Origin: Capnocytophaga felis | Lineage (GTDB): Bacteria; Bacteroidota; Bacteroidia; Flavobacteriales; Flavobacteriaceae | DNA length: 64,000 nt | Direction: 5' to 3' | Assembly: GCF_009684755.1 (NCBI RefSeq) | Contig: NZ_BLBC01000012.1 | Coordinates: 60,380 to 124,379, forward strand | In this document: in pieces, positions 1 to 8,319 of the stretch | How positions within the stretch are numbered: position 1 is the first letter of the stretch | Layout of the letters: every line of letters starts with the position of its first letter | Program-made: the position numbers and the translations under genes | The notes under the pieces: model-generated | Told to the model about the DNA's origin: nothing | The model's database searches: none | What the model saw: the letters and a program-made list of their open reading frames with translations, nothing else

Positions 1-2
1 TC

Positions 3-866
3 GGGCAGTGTGCTATGATGGAAATGAGAAAACGAGGCGTAGGAGTAGATAAGATTATTTGGGGAGGCGATCGTCTGGGAATTTATTTTTTAGAAACAGG
101 AGCCGTTTCAAGAGGGTCTAAAGTAGTCTATGACAGGGCTTATTCATCAATGGCGACTATACAACCCGGAATGATTGATTGGGATACTGTTTTTCAAGGG
201 GCGAGTTGGTTTCATTGGACGGGGATTACACCTGCCATTTCACAGGGAGCTGCAAGGGCTTGTTTGGAAGCGGTAAAAGTGGCTGCTAAGAAAGGAATTA
301 CCATTTCAACCGACCTTAATTATCGGGCAAAACTATGGAAATATTGTGATGATGGGCAACGTAAAGCCATTATGACAGAACTTACATCTTATTGTGATAT
401 CATCTTAGGAAATGAGGAAGATGCCGAGATGCATTTTGGTATTAAGCCTCAGGGAATAAACGTACAAACAGAAGGACATAATGTGAAAGCAGGAGCCTTT
501 CTGTCTGTGTGCCAACAAATGATGCAGAAATTCCCTAAAGCTCAGAAAGTTATAACAACTTTGCGAGGCTCTTTATCTGCATCACACAACACGTGGACAG
601 GAGTTTTATATGATGGTGAAAAAATGTATGAGAGCCGTCAGTATCAAATTACACATATTGTTGACCGTGTGGGAGGAGGTGATTCTTTTATGGGAGGTTT
701 GATTTACGGTCTTCTCACGTATCCTGACAATAACCAGAAGGCGTTGGATTTTGCCGTAGCGGCTTCTTGTCTGAAACACACCATAAAAGGTGATGCCAAT
801 CTGGTAACCGTAGCAGAGGTAGAAAAATTAATGGGAGGTGATGCTTCCGGAAGAGTTGTACGTTAA
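3..866 (+). CDS. kdgK: 2-dehydro-3-deoxygluconokinase (KDG kinase), 5' end cut off by the window
   Basis: Phosphorylates 2-keto-3-deoxygluconate to KDPG with ATP in the cytoplasm, in hexuronate catabolism. This is a PfkB/ribokinase-family protein: the C-terminal signature GGGDSF carries the expected catalytic Asp (about 223 residues after the first Met in the window), and the stretch STDLNYRAKLWK is typical of the KDG kinase branch. The frame stays open to the left edge (Gly-Gln-Cys-Ala precede the first Met), and the visible 283 residues are about 50-60 fewer than the usual 330-345, so the true start lies outside. The next gene, 12 bp downstream, encodes the aldolase for its product, which strongly supports the assignment. 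Confidence 0.93.
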   Translation, partial: GQCAMMEMRKRGVGVDKIIWGGDRLGIYFLETGAVSRGSKVVYDRAYSSMATIQPGMIDWDTVFQGASWFHWTGITPAISQGAARACLEAVKVAAKKGITISTDLNYRAKLWKYCDDGQRKAIMTELTSYCDIILGNEEDAEMHFGIKPQGINVQTEGHNVKAGAFLSVCQQMMQKFPKAQKVITTLRGSLSASHNTWTGVLYDGEKMYESRQYQITHIVDRVGGGDSFMGGLIYGLLTYPDNNQKALDFAVAASCLKHTIKGDANLVTVAEVEKLMGGDASGRVVR

Positions 867-878
867 AAGCAAAAAGTT

Positions 879-1562
879 ATGGCACGATTCTCAAGAATAG
901 AAGTAGCAAATGTGATGCAACAAACGGGGCTTGTTCCTTTGTTTTTTAGCGATGATATTGATAAAAGCAAAAAAATAATCAGAGCTTGTTATGATGGTGG
1001 AGCCAGATTATTGGAGTTTACCGCCAGAGGCGATTTTGCTCACGAAATATTTTCTGAATTGATAAAGTACACAATAAAAGAAATGCCACAGATGATTATG
1101 GGAGTAGGTTCGGTGGTTGATGCTGCTCAGGCGAGTCTGTATATGTCATTAGGTGCAAATTTTGTAGTTACTCCTGTACTACGTGAGGATATTGCCCTGA
1201 TTTGCAATAGACGAAAAATTCTTTGGTCGGCAGGGTGTGGTTCTTTGCAAGAAATTGCCAGAGCCGAAGAGTTGGGCTGTGAAATTGTAAAATTGTTCCC
1301 TGGAGGCACTTACGGTCCGTCTTTTGTGAAGGCTATAAAAGGTCCTCAACCTTGGACAAGTCTTATGCCTACTGGAGGTGTTTCTCCCGAAAAGGAAAAT
1401 CTAAAAGCGTGGTTTGAAGCTGGTGTGGCTTGTGTTGGTATGGGCTCTAAACTAATTTCAAAGGAAATTATTCAGAATGAAGATTATGAAAAACTACAAA
1501 GGCTGACGGAAAATACCATTGACATAATAAAAGAAGTAAAACAGAAGAAACTCAGAGCTTAA
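879..1562 (+). CDS. eda: KDPG aldolase (2-dehydro-3-deoxyphosphogluconate aldolase)
   Basis: Cleaves KDPG to pyruvate and glyceraldehyde-3-phosphate, the step after KDG kinase. It is a TIM barrel of 227 residues, slightly longer than the classical ~213. Glu46 in LLEFTARGD and the Schiff-base Lys138 in EIVKLFPGG match the KDPG/KHG aldolase active site; the phosphate-binding MPTGGV motif follows. The ATG is 12 bp after the kinase stop codon, so both are probably on one transcript. Specificity for KDPG over KHG is inferred from the neighbour. Confidence 0.93.
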   Translation: MARFSRIEVANVMQQTGLVPLFFSDDIDKSKKIIRACYDGGARLLEFTARGDFAHEIFSELIKYTIKEMPQMIMGVGSVVDAAQASLYMSLGANFVVTPVLREDIALICNRRKILWSAGCGSLQEIARAEELGCEIVKLFPGGTYGPSFVKAIKGPQPWTSLMPTGGVSPEKENLKAWFEAGVACVGMGSKLISKEIIQNEDYEKLQRLTENTIDIIKEVKQKKLRA

Positions 1563-1611
1563 TTTGCTTTTTTAAGATTAATGTTTTGTTAATAAGCAGT
1601 TTAAATGTGAG

Positions 1612-1643
1612 TTGATAAAGTGATTCATTTTTTTGTATTTTTG
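1612..1643 (+). promoter_or_regulatory. Bacteroidota-type promoter for trmB
   Basis: TTG at 1612-1614 as -33 element, 21-bp spacer, and TATTTTTG (TAnnTTTG) at 1636-1643 as -7 element. It places the transcript start about 10 nt before the GTG start codon at 1659. Confidence 0.6.
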
Positions 1644-1658
1644 CCCAAAATTTAAACT

Positions 1659-2330
1659 GTGGGAAGTAAAAATAAATTAAAACGATTCAAAGAAAACGAA
1701 ACTTTTGCAAACGTATTGCAACCTAAACGCGACGAGTTATTATCTGAACAGTTCTCTTTCAAAGGTAAGTGGCATTCCGATTATTTTAAGAATAACAACC
1801 CTATTGTGTTGGAATTGGGATGTGGAAAAGGCGAATACTCTGTGGGATTAGCAAAGAAATATCCAAACAAAAATTTCATAGGAATTGACATAAAGGGGGC
1901 ACGGTTTTGGCGTGGTGCGAAAACTGCCATTGAAGAAAACATCAACAATGTGGCATTTTTACGTACTCAAATTGAGCTTATTGAACATTGTTTTGTAAAA
2001 GGAGAGGTTAGTGAAATTTGGATTACATTCCCTGATCCACAAATAAAATACAAACGCACGAAACATCGGTTAACTAATGCAGAATTTTTGAGTCGATATA
2101 AAAATATTCTTGCTGCTGACGGATGCATACACTTGAAAACAGATAGCGAGTTTATGCACGGCTACACACTTGGGCTGTTGCACGGGTTGGGGCATAAAGT
2201 ACTGTATGCCAACCATAATATTTATAATAGTGACGGTGTTCCTTCTGAAGTGACTGAAATTCAAACTTTCTATGAGAAATTTTATTTGGAACAGAATAAG
2301 CCAATAACCTACATTAAATTTCAAATTTAG
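1659..2330 (+). CDS. trmB: tRNA (guanine-N7-)-methyltransferase TrmB
   Basis: Makes m7G46 in the variable loop of tRNA using S-adenosylmethionine. The SAM-binding motif ELGCGKGEY lies at about residues 52-60, and FPDPQIKYKRTKHRL at about 124-138 is the conserved TrmB substrate-binding stretch. The 223-residue length is normal for the family. The start is GTG at 1659; no in-frame ATG gives an intact N-terminus and the promoter just upstream agrees. It stands alone, transcribed after the KDG pair but from its own promoter. Confidence 0.95.
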   Translation: MGSKNKLKRFKENETFANVLQPKRDELLSEQFSFKGKWHSDYFKNNNPIVLELGCGKGEYSVGLAKKYPNKNFIGIDIKGARFWRGAKTAIEENINNVAFLRTQIELIEHCFVKGEVSEIWITFPDPQIKYKRTKHRLTNAEFLSRYKNILAADGCIHLKTDSEFMHGYTLGLLHGLGHKVLYANHNIYNSDGVPSEVTEIQTFYEKFYLEQNKPITYIKFQI

Positions 2331-2624
2331 AAAAACTGTTTATTTTGTAAGTTGCTGATTTACATTTATTTGAATTTAAAATATTGATTTTAAAAAATTC
2401 TTTTTATAATTTTTCTTTTTTAAATAAATTTTTTGAATCTCTTGCTTATGTGTTAAATAGGTGAGGTGGCTTGTTATGATTTAACTTTTTTGTTGCTAAA
2501 AGATTGGTTTTGATGGGTTTTTGATGAATTTTGTTTATTTTTTTGTGATTTTATTATTTCATAAAATAGTAGTAATTTTGTTTCAGAGATAAGATTAGTG
2601 CAAATAATTTAAAATTACTACAAG
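2331..2624. other. AT-rich intergenic region
   Basis: About 290 bp of very AT-rich sequence between trmB and the next gene. Apart from the -7-like box at its right end I see no hairpin, repeat or small gene. Confidence 0.5.
2573..2580 (+). promoter_or_regulatory. -7 promoter box upstream of the secreted repeat protein
   Basis: TAATTTTG fits TAnnTTTG, 44 bp before the ATG at 2625. No TTG at the usual 17-23 bp spacing. Confidence 0.45.
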
Positions 2625-3491
2625 ATGAGAGGGAAAATATTACTACTTGGGGTGTTGTCGTGTTTTGTATTATGTGTTGGATATGCACAAGTTGGCACTC
2701 CTGAAAAGCCATTGAGCAGATTGGAAGATTATCAGTTGAGAGGGAAGGTGAATACTTACAAATTAACGCCTTATCACGTGCTTGATTCTTTTGGAATTAT
2801 AAAGAAAACAGGAAAACCCGGGTTTTGGAAAGGGGATATCCTTTCTACGTTTGATGACAGAGGCTACAAAGTTGAAAGCAATATGTACAACAAACACGGA
2901 AATCTTCAAAATAAGATTATATACAAGTATGACGATAAAAATAAGCGTCTTTCCCGTGATGTTTATGGCGAACGTGGCTACATCAAGAATAAGTATGTTT
3001 ATATATATGATGAGAAAGGGCATAAAATAGCTTATCATTGTTATAATCCCAGAGGCGAGTTGGTAGAGTCTTGGATTTATAATAATGACGAAAGAGGACG
3101 TGAAACAGAGGTGATTTATCAAGTTCCAAAGAGTTCTTCAGAAACTCGTAAATTTCTCTACAAGTATGATAAATCAGGGAATGTGGAAGAACTTTCCCAA
3201 TATTCAAAAGAAGATGTACCTGAAGTTACTTGGAAGTATGTTTACGACAGAAAAGGTTTGGTAACAGAATTGTACACATACAAAGAGGATAAGCTTTTCA
3301 GAAAGAGGGTAACCAAATACGATGCTTATGGCAATCCGTTGAAAATGAAAGAGTATGATAGTGATGGACGTTTTATAGAAGAAACAGATTATGAATACGA
3401 ATTTGATTCTCACGGAAATTGGGTGCAACGCATTGATTATGTGAATAGTTTTCCGAGAATTATGTACGAGAGAGAGATAACGTATTACTAA
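2625..3491 (+). CDS. Secreted protein with YD/RHS-like tandem repeats, unknown function
   Basis: 288 residues beginning with a clear Sec signal peptide (Arg-Gly-Lys, hydrophobic core, cleavage after VGYAQ). The mature part is built of degenerate ~20-25-residue units with the pattern Tyr-x-Tyr-Asp-x-x-Gly-x-x, for example KYDDKNKRLS, IYDEKGHKIA, KYDKSGNVEE, VYDRKGLVTE, KYDAYGNPLK and EFDSHGNWVQ, which resembles YD/RHS repeats forming extended beta-sheet. No toxin or protease domain follows, so it is not a full RHS polymorphic toxin. Likely periplasmic or surface-exposed; function unknown. It converges on uvrA with a shared terminator. Confidence 0.8.
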   Translation: MRGKILLLGVLSCFVLCVGYAQVGTPEKPLSRLEDYQLRGKVNTYKLTPYHVLDSFGIIKKTGKPGFWKGDILSTFDDRGYKVESNMYNKHGNLQNKIIYKYDDKNKRLSRDVYGERGYIKNKYVYIYDEKGHKIAYHCYNPRGELVESWIYNNDERGRETEVIYQVPKSSSETRKFLYKYDKSGNVEELSQYSKEDVPEVTWKYVYDRKGLVTELYTYKEDKLFRKRVTKYDAYGNPLKMKEYDSDGRFIEETDYEYEFDSHGNWVQRIDYVNSFPRIMYEREITYY

Positions 3492-3510
3492 AATTGATTA
3501 TTAAAAACTT

Positions 3511-3551
3511 GATAATAACGAAGCCGCCTTTCGGGTGGCTTCGTTATTATC
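3511..3551. terminator. Bidirectional terminator between the repeat protein and uvrA
   Basis: An 18-bp stem (left arm 3511-3528, right arm 3534-3551, one G-U pair) with loop TTTCG sits between two convergent genes. GC-rich core GAAGCC/GGCTTC. Confidence 0.8.
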
Positions 3552-3557
3552 GAGTTT

Positions 3558-6323
3558 TCAGGATTGCATCACTTTTTTTAAATATATGCCTGTGTAGCTA
3601 TCTGTATTTCGGGCGATTTCTTCAGGGGTGCCTTGTGCGATAATCTTTCCGCCTTTGTCGCCACCGTCCTTCCCTAAGTCAATCACATAATCGGCGGACT
3701 TTATCATTTCCAGATTATGTTCAATTACGATAATGGAATGCCCCTTTTCTATAAGTGCCTGAAAGGAAGTCAATAACTTGCGAATATCGTGAAAATGCAA
3801 GCCCGTAGTAGGTTCGTCAAAGATGAAAAGTACTTTTTCTTTGCTTTCGGATTTCGCCAAGAAAGAAGCCAACTTGATGCGTTGTGCCTCTCCACCCGAT
3901 AACGTCGAAGAGGATTGCCCAAGAGTAACATAACCCAAACCGACATCTTGTAATGGTTTTAGTTTTGTGATGATTTTCTGTTGTTTATGTTTTTCAAAAA
4001 AAACGATGGCATCATCAATGGTGGTGTTTAACAAATCGTCAATGGATTTTCCTTCAAAAGTAACTTCCAACACTTCTTTTTTAAAACGTTTTCCGCCACA
4101 AGCCTCGCACGGCAGATGCACGTCCGCCATAAATTGCATCTCAATAGTAACTTCGCCTTCGCCTTTGCAGACCTCACAACGTCCGCCATCTACATTGAAT
4201 GAAAAGTGTTTCGGTTGAAAGTTCCGCAACTTTGAAAGTTTTTGTGCGGCAAATAAATTCCGAATATCGTCATAAGCTTTTATGTAGGTAATTGGGTTGG
4301 AGCGAGATGACTTTCCTATCGGGTTTTGGTCAACAAACTCCACCGACTGAATGTGCTTGTATTTACCTTCGATTTTTGAGAATTGCCCCGCTTTTTCGCT
4401 GTTAATCTCCAATTCTTTAAGCATTGCCGGATACAAAATTCGCTTGATGAGCGTGGATTTTCCGCTTCCGGAAACGCCCGTAACTACCGTGAGCATATCC
4501 AACGGAAGTGTAACATCAATGTTTTTCAGGTTGTTTTCCCGACAACCAAGAAGCGTGATGTAATGCGGAGAGGTGCGTCTTTCTTTCGGAAGTTCGATTT
4601 GCATTCGTCCGCTGAGGTATTTGCCTGTGAGGGAATCTACTCTGAGGATTTCGTCATACGTGCCTTTTGCCACCACTTCGCCACCGTGCGTTCCGGCTTC
4701 GGGACCAATATCAATAATGTAGTCGGCGGCTTTCATAATGTCTTCGTCGTGTTCCACCACAATAACGGTATTGCCCAAATCACGCAATGATTTGAGTACG
4801 CCGATGAGCTTTTCGGTGTCTTTCGGATGCAGACCAATGCTTGGTTCGTCCAAAATATACATTGAACCTACCAGACTGCTTCCCAGTGAAGTTGCCAAAT
4901 TGATACGTTGGCTTTCCCCACCTGAGAGTGTGTTTGATTTTCGGTTGAGAGTCAGATAGTTCAGCCCAACGTCGGCAAGAAACTGCAATCGATTTTCGAT
5001 TTCAAGAAGCAAACGACGAGCAATGTTTTTTTCGTTGTCGGAAAGTTGTAATTCTTTGAAAAAAATTTGTAATTCCTCTACGGAAATATCCACCAAATCT
5101 GAAATACTTTTTCCGTTAATCTTTACATAATCAGCTTCTTTGCGTAAGCGTTTTCCGTCGCATTCGTTACATTTAGTTTTTCCGCGATAGCGTGCCAGCA
5201 TCACCCGATTCTGTATTTTGTAACTTTTTTCTTCCAGTTCTTTGAAAAAATCCGTCAGTCCGGTAAAAAATTTATTGCCTTCCCAAACCAATTTTTTTTG
5301 CTCTTTCGTGAGTTCAAACCACGGCTTGTGAATGGGAAAATCGAACTTATAGGCGTTCAAAACCAGCTGGTCGCGATACCAACTCATCGCTTCGCCCCGC
5401 CACGGATAGATGCAATTATCATACACGGAAAGAGCTGTATTTGGGACAATTAGTTCTTCGTCAAGTCCGATGGTGTCGCCATATCCGTCGCACTTTGGGC
5501 AAGCTCCGTACGGATTGTTGAAGCTGAACAGATGTACGTTCGGTTCGGAAAATTCAATTCCGTCCAACTCAAATTTATTACTGAATGTCTGTTTGTTTTG
5601 AGTTTCAACTTCTTCAATGATGCACTCGCCTTTTCCTTCAAAAAAAGCGGTATCGACAGCATCTGCTAACCGATGGCTAAAATCTTCATCGTGTTGTACA
5701 ATAATTCGGTCGATAACCAGCAGAAAATCACTGTCGATACTGTTTAAATCGGCTTCATCAATGCGGATAATTTCGCCTTTATGCTGAATGCGGACATATC
5801 CTTGCTGTAATAATAATTGGAGTACTTGGGGCGTTTTTCTGCCTTCGGCAATATATACGGGAGCCAAAAGCAGTAATTTCGTGCGTTCGGGATAGTTCAA
5901 AACCGCATCAACCACATCACTAACGGAATGTTTTTTTACCTCTTTTCCAGAAATGGGCGAGTACGTCTTCCCGATGCGGGCGAATAAAAGTTTCAGATAA
6001 TCATAGATTTCGGTGGATGTCCCTACGGTAGAATGTGGATTGGAAGTATTGACTTTCTGCTCAATGGCAATAGCCGGAGCAATTCCTACGATATTATCGA
6101 CTTTGGGTTTATCAAGTCTTCCTAAAAATTGACGTGCGTAGGAGGAGAGGCTTTCCACGTATCGGCGTTGCCCTTCGGCGTAGAGCGTGTCAAAAGCCAA
6201 GCTGGATTTGCCCGAACCCGACAAACCCGTAATCACCACCAATTGGTTACGCGGAATCCCAACTGTGATATCCTTTAAATTGTGGAGCTTCGCTCCTTTT
6301 ATAAGTATTTCTTTGGTTTTCAT
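3558..6323 (-). CDS. uvrA: Excinuclease ABC subunit A (UvrA)
   Basis: DNA damage sensor of nucleotide excision repair, working as a dimer with UvrB. It has two ABC ATPase halves: Walker A GLSGSGKS at residues 33-40 and a second GVSGSGKST in the C-terminal half; both LSGGE signatures (NTLSGGESQR, STLSGGEAQR) are present. The zinc-binding CPKCDGYGD and the CEVCKGEG...CEACGGKRF modules are intact. I start at the ATG at 6323 (MKTKEILIKG), giving 921 residues; the longer open frame from 6380 adds 19 residues unlike UvrA. It is downstream of the ThrE-type pair on the same strand but has its own -7 box. Confidence 0.97.
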   Translation of the reverse strand: MKTKEILIKGAKLHNLKDITVGIPRNQLVVITGLSGSGKSSLAFDTLYAEGQRRYVESLSSYARQFLGRLDKPKVDNIVGIAPAIAIEQKVNTSNPHSTVGTSTEIYDYLKLLFARIGKTYSPISGKEVKKHSVSDVVDAVLNYPERTKLLLLAPVYIAEGRKTPQVLQLLLQQGYVRIQHKGEIIRIDEADLNSIDSDFLLVIDRIIVQHDEDFSHRLADAVDTAFFEGKGECIIEEVETQNKQTFSNKFELDGIEFSEPNVHLFSFNNPYGACPKCDGYGDTIGLDEELIVPNTALSVYDNCIYPWRGEAMSWYRDQLVLNAYKFDFPIHKPWFELTKEQKKLVWEGNKFFTGLTDFFKELEEKSYKIQNRVMLARYRGKTKCNECDGKRLRKEADYVKINGKSISDLVDISVEELQIFFKELQLSDNEKNIARRLLLEIENRLQFLADVGLNYLTLNRKSNTLSGGESQRINLATSLGSSLVGSMYILDEPSIGLHPKDTEKLIGVLKSLRDLGNTVIVVEHDEDIMKAADYIIDIGPEAGTHGGEVVAKGTYDEILRVDSLTGKYLSGRMQIELPKERRTSPHYITLLGCRENNLKNIDVTLPLDMLTVVTGVSGSGKSTLIKRILYPAMLKELEINSEKAGQFSKIEGKYKHIQSVEFVDQNPIGKSSRSNPITYIKAYDDIRNLFAAQKLSKLRNFQPKHFSFNVDGGRCEVCKGEGEVTIEMQFMADVHLPCEACGGKRFKKEVLEVTFEGKSIDDLLNTTIDDAIVFFEKHKQQKIITKLKPLQDVGLGYVTLGQSSSTLSGGEAQRIKLASFLAKSESKEKVLFIFDEPTTGLHFHDIRKLLTSFQALIEKGHSIIVIEHNLEMIKSADYVIDLGKDGGDKGGKIIAQGTPEEIARNTDSYTGIYLKKVMQS

Positions 6324-6435
6324 TTTTTTATTTATGGAAGTTGGAACACAAGGCAGGCAGTGGAAAATCGGAATGACCAATTGCCTTAAAACCAGATACG
6401 CACCGGTTTAGCTCCCTTATCCGGCTCTCCGTTTG

Positions 6436-6443
6436 CAAAGATA
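6436..6443 (-). promoter_or_regulatory. -7 promoter box for uvrA
   Basis: TATCTTTG on the minus strand, about 113 bp upstream of the uvrA ATG at 6323. No clear -33 TTG at the usual spacing. Confidence 0.5.
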
Positions 6444-6577
6444 ACGAAAAAGAGTCTTATTTTTGTTCTGTAAATCAGAATGTTTTTAAGAGGATTTTTC
6501 GCTCGTTTGTAATAAAAAATGCAGAAAGTATTTCTTTCATTTTCTCTGAAAACTCATCCGTTTTTACTTCCAAAGGA

Positions 6578-7141
6578 TTATATTTCTGTCAGATTTGACT
6601 TATTGCTACCTTTTCGTTTTATCTTCTTGGCTATGAATTTGTGCAAATCTTTACCTTTAACGGTATAAGTATTCAATAGCAACATTGGAGCAATGACCCC
6701 AAAGGCAAGCCCTAAAGTGATAAAACCAGTCTGCAAACCTAACTTGATGGTATCGTAAATAACTTGTGTATGCTGAGTTTCTCCACTCTGAACGGTTACG
6801 AGTTTGATGAGCCCCATCATAAATTCGTATCCATATTTTCCTGGAATCATATTAATTACAGCCGGAATTGTAAACACCACCGGAGGCGTATGTACTCTGT
6901 GGGCAAAGTACATTCCTAAAAATCCAATAGCACAGGCGGCGATAAACGATGTGAGTACAACCTGTTCGTGCATAAACGTATGCAACAAGATGGCTTTCAT
7001 TCCCCAGCCGATACCTCCCAAAACGCCCGTTATCCATAAGGCACGACGTGGAATATTGAACAACATCGAAAATCCGACAGAAACCCACATCGACCAAAAT
7101 ATACGCTGCGATAATTCCAATAAAATATCAAAGAAGCTCAT
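6578..7141 (-). CDS. Threonine/serine exporter, ThrE C-terminal-type subunit (DUF3815)
   Basis: A membrane protein of 187 residues with four to five hydrophobic helices, matching the C-terminal half of ThrE-family amino-acid exporters (ThrE_2/DUF3815). I start at MSFFDILLELSQ (ATG at 7139-7141), which overlaps the stop of the upstream gene by 14 nt; the longer frame from 7180 runs further into that gene. The split into two overlapping genes, N-terminal part first, is the usual alternative to the single-chain ThrE and implies a two-subunit inner-membrane transporter. Substrate is inferred from the family only. Confidence 0.82.
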   Translation of the reverse strand: MSFFDILLELSQRIFWSMWVSVGFSMLFNIPRRALWITGVLGGIGWGMKAILLHTFMHEQVVLTSFIAACAIGFLGMYFAHRVHTPPVVFTIPAVINMIPGKYGYEFMMGLIKLVTVQSGETQHTQVIYDTIKLGLQTGFITLGLAFGVIAPMLLLNTYTVKGKDLHKFIAKKIKRKGSNKSNLTEI

Positions 7142-7898
7142 AACCGAATAAAAATAAAGAAATATAAAAACCTGATGCAATCATAAAAACTAACACTGCC
7201 GAATGTAACAGCTTTGCCCCTCCCGAAATGACACTTCCGGTGAGAATGTCGATAAATCCGTTAATGAGTGGTACTCCCGGAATCAACCACAAAACGCACG
7301 AAGCCAATGCGTTGCCATATTGTTCAATGCCAAGTAATCGGAATGTATTGACCACCGAAACCGATACAAAAGCAGCCCAAGCCCAACAAATGTACGGATT
7401 GAATTTCCGAAGTTGCAGTAGCCTTCTGCTTGCCAATCCTACAAATGTGGCAACGAACGCCATCACGAATTCAGCATAGCTTCCGTTTTTTCCCCCGAAA
7501 ATAAAAGCCAAAGCTCCGCCTGCCACAGCCACGAAGAACCACATCAGATACATATTGTAATGCGGCTTGTTTTGAATCAGAGTTACCTCTCTTTCAATTT
7601 CTTCTATCGAAAGTTTCTCTTCTACCACTTGCCACGAAAGCACACTAATATCCGAAACAACGCTGAAATTTACTCCGTGATGCGTAATTGAACGTACCAA
7701 CGTTTCTTTCTCCTTCGTAACTTTGTCATAAACGGTCATAATCACTGCCGAATGCGAGTAAAAAATCTCACAATTGTAACCAAGAGCCTCTGCAATGCGT
7801 TCCACATTGCGTAAAACTCTACGTGTGTTCGCCCCACTGCTTATCAAAAGCTCACTGATTTCTACAAAAAGTCTTGACGCTCGTTCTATCTTTTTCAT
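7128..7898 (-). CDS. Threonine/serine exporter, ThrE N-terminal-type subunit (DUF1212)
   Basis: 256 residues. The first ~110 form the soluble DUF1212 part, with SSGANTRRVLRNVERIAEALG and the conserved FYSHSAVIMTVYD; five hydrophobic helices follow from about residue 115 to the end, including the conserved WLIPGVPLINGFIDI loop. Together with the overlapping downstream gene it makes a complete ThrE-like exporter. The leader between its promoter and ATG holds nested inverted repeats (7923-8044). Confidence 0.85.
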   Translation of the reverse strand: MKKIERASRLFVEISELLISSGANTRRVLRNVERIAEALGYNCEIFYSHSAVIMTVYDKVTKEKETLVRSITHHGVNFSVVSDISVLSWQVVEEKLSIEEIEREVTLIQNKPHYNMYLMWFFVAVAGGALAFIFGGKNGSYAEFVMAFVATFVGLASRRLLQLRKFNPYICWAWAAFVSVSVVNTFRLLGIEQYGNALASCVLWLIPGVPLINGFIDILTGSVISGGAKLLHSAVLVFMIASGFYISLFLFGYELL

Positions 7899-7922
7899 AT
7901 TCTAAAAAATGAGGTGGTGATG

Positions 7923-8044
7923 TAAAAAGTATGATACCTTTTAAAAAAGAAGTTTTTTGTCAGGCTGAGCGTAGTCGAAGCCCTGTAATTACGAGGCTTC
8001 GACTACGCTCAGCCTGACAATCAGAACTGCCATCATACTTTTTA
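7923..8044. repeat. Nested inverted repeat, MITE- or REP-like
   Basis: Outer arms of 13 bp (TAAAAAGTATGAT at 7923-7935; complement at 8032-8044) enclose a perfect 26-bp inverted repeat (7957-7982 and 7995-8020) around a 12-nt loop. The inner arm contains GGCTGAGCGTAGTCGAAG, close to interspersed palindromic repeats seen in many Bacteroidota genomes (established in general terms; copy number here not countable). It lies in the presumed 5' leader of the ThrE-type operon. Confidence 0.8.
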
Positions 8045-8091
8045 TAACACAACCAAAAATGATTCTCTTCACGCAAAATTGTTTGGGGCTG

Positions 8092-8099
8092 CAAAGGTA
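8092..8099 (-). promoter_or_regulatory. -7 promoter box for the ThrE-type operon
   Basis: TACCTTTG on the minus strand, 194 bp before the ATG at 7898. If used, the leader contains the inverted repeats at 7923-8044. Confidence 0.5.
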
Positions 8100-8252
8100 G
8101 TAAAAACGAATTGAAATGAGGAATTTTTTTCTTTTTTCTTAAAAAACTTACGGAAAAATTGTCATAAGTTTTTTTGACTGCGATGGATTGGAAACCGTAA
8201 GAGGTTATTTTGACTTGGCTTAAAGAAAATTCTTTCTATTATATACAAAGAA

Positions 8253-8288
8253 AAACCACACTTTAAAGATGTACATAAAGTGTGGTTT
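8253..8288 (-). terminator. Terminator downstream of feoB
   Basis: 13-bp perfect stem (8253-8265 with 8276-8288), 10-nt loop, followed by a T run on the minus strand. Confidence 0.75.
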
Positions 8289-8319
8289 ATTGTATCAAAA
8301 GTAACTTATTAAATACAGC

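Larger units (their letters stand above)
7899..8319. other. 421-bp intergenic region with nested inverted repeats, promoter and terminator
   Basis: Holds, from right to left on the minus strand, the feoB terminator (8253-8288), the -7 box of the ThrE-type operon (8092-8099) and a 122-bp nested inverted repeat (7923-8044). No gene is seen. Confidence 0.7.

Noticed and set aside
2625..3491. YD repeats as part of an RHS toxin system
   Set aside because: The protein is only 288 residues, ends without a toxin domain and has no immunity gene next to it.
7899..8319. tRNA or other structural RNA in the hairpin-rich spacer
   Set aside because: The palindromes form simple long hairpins without cloverleaf arms or conserved loop sequences.
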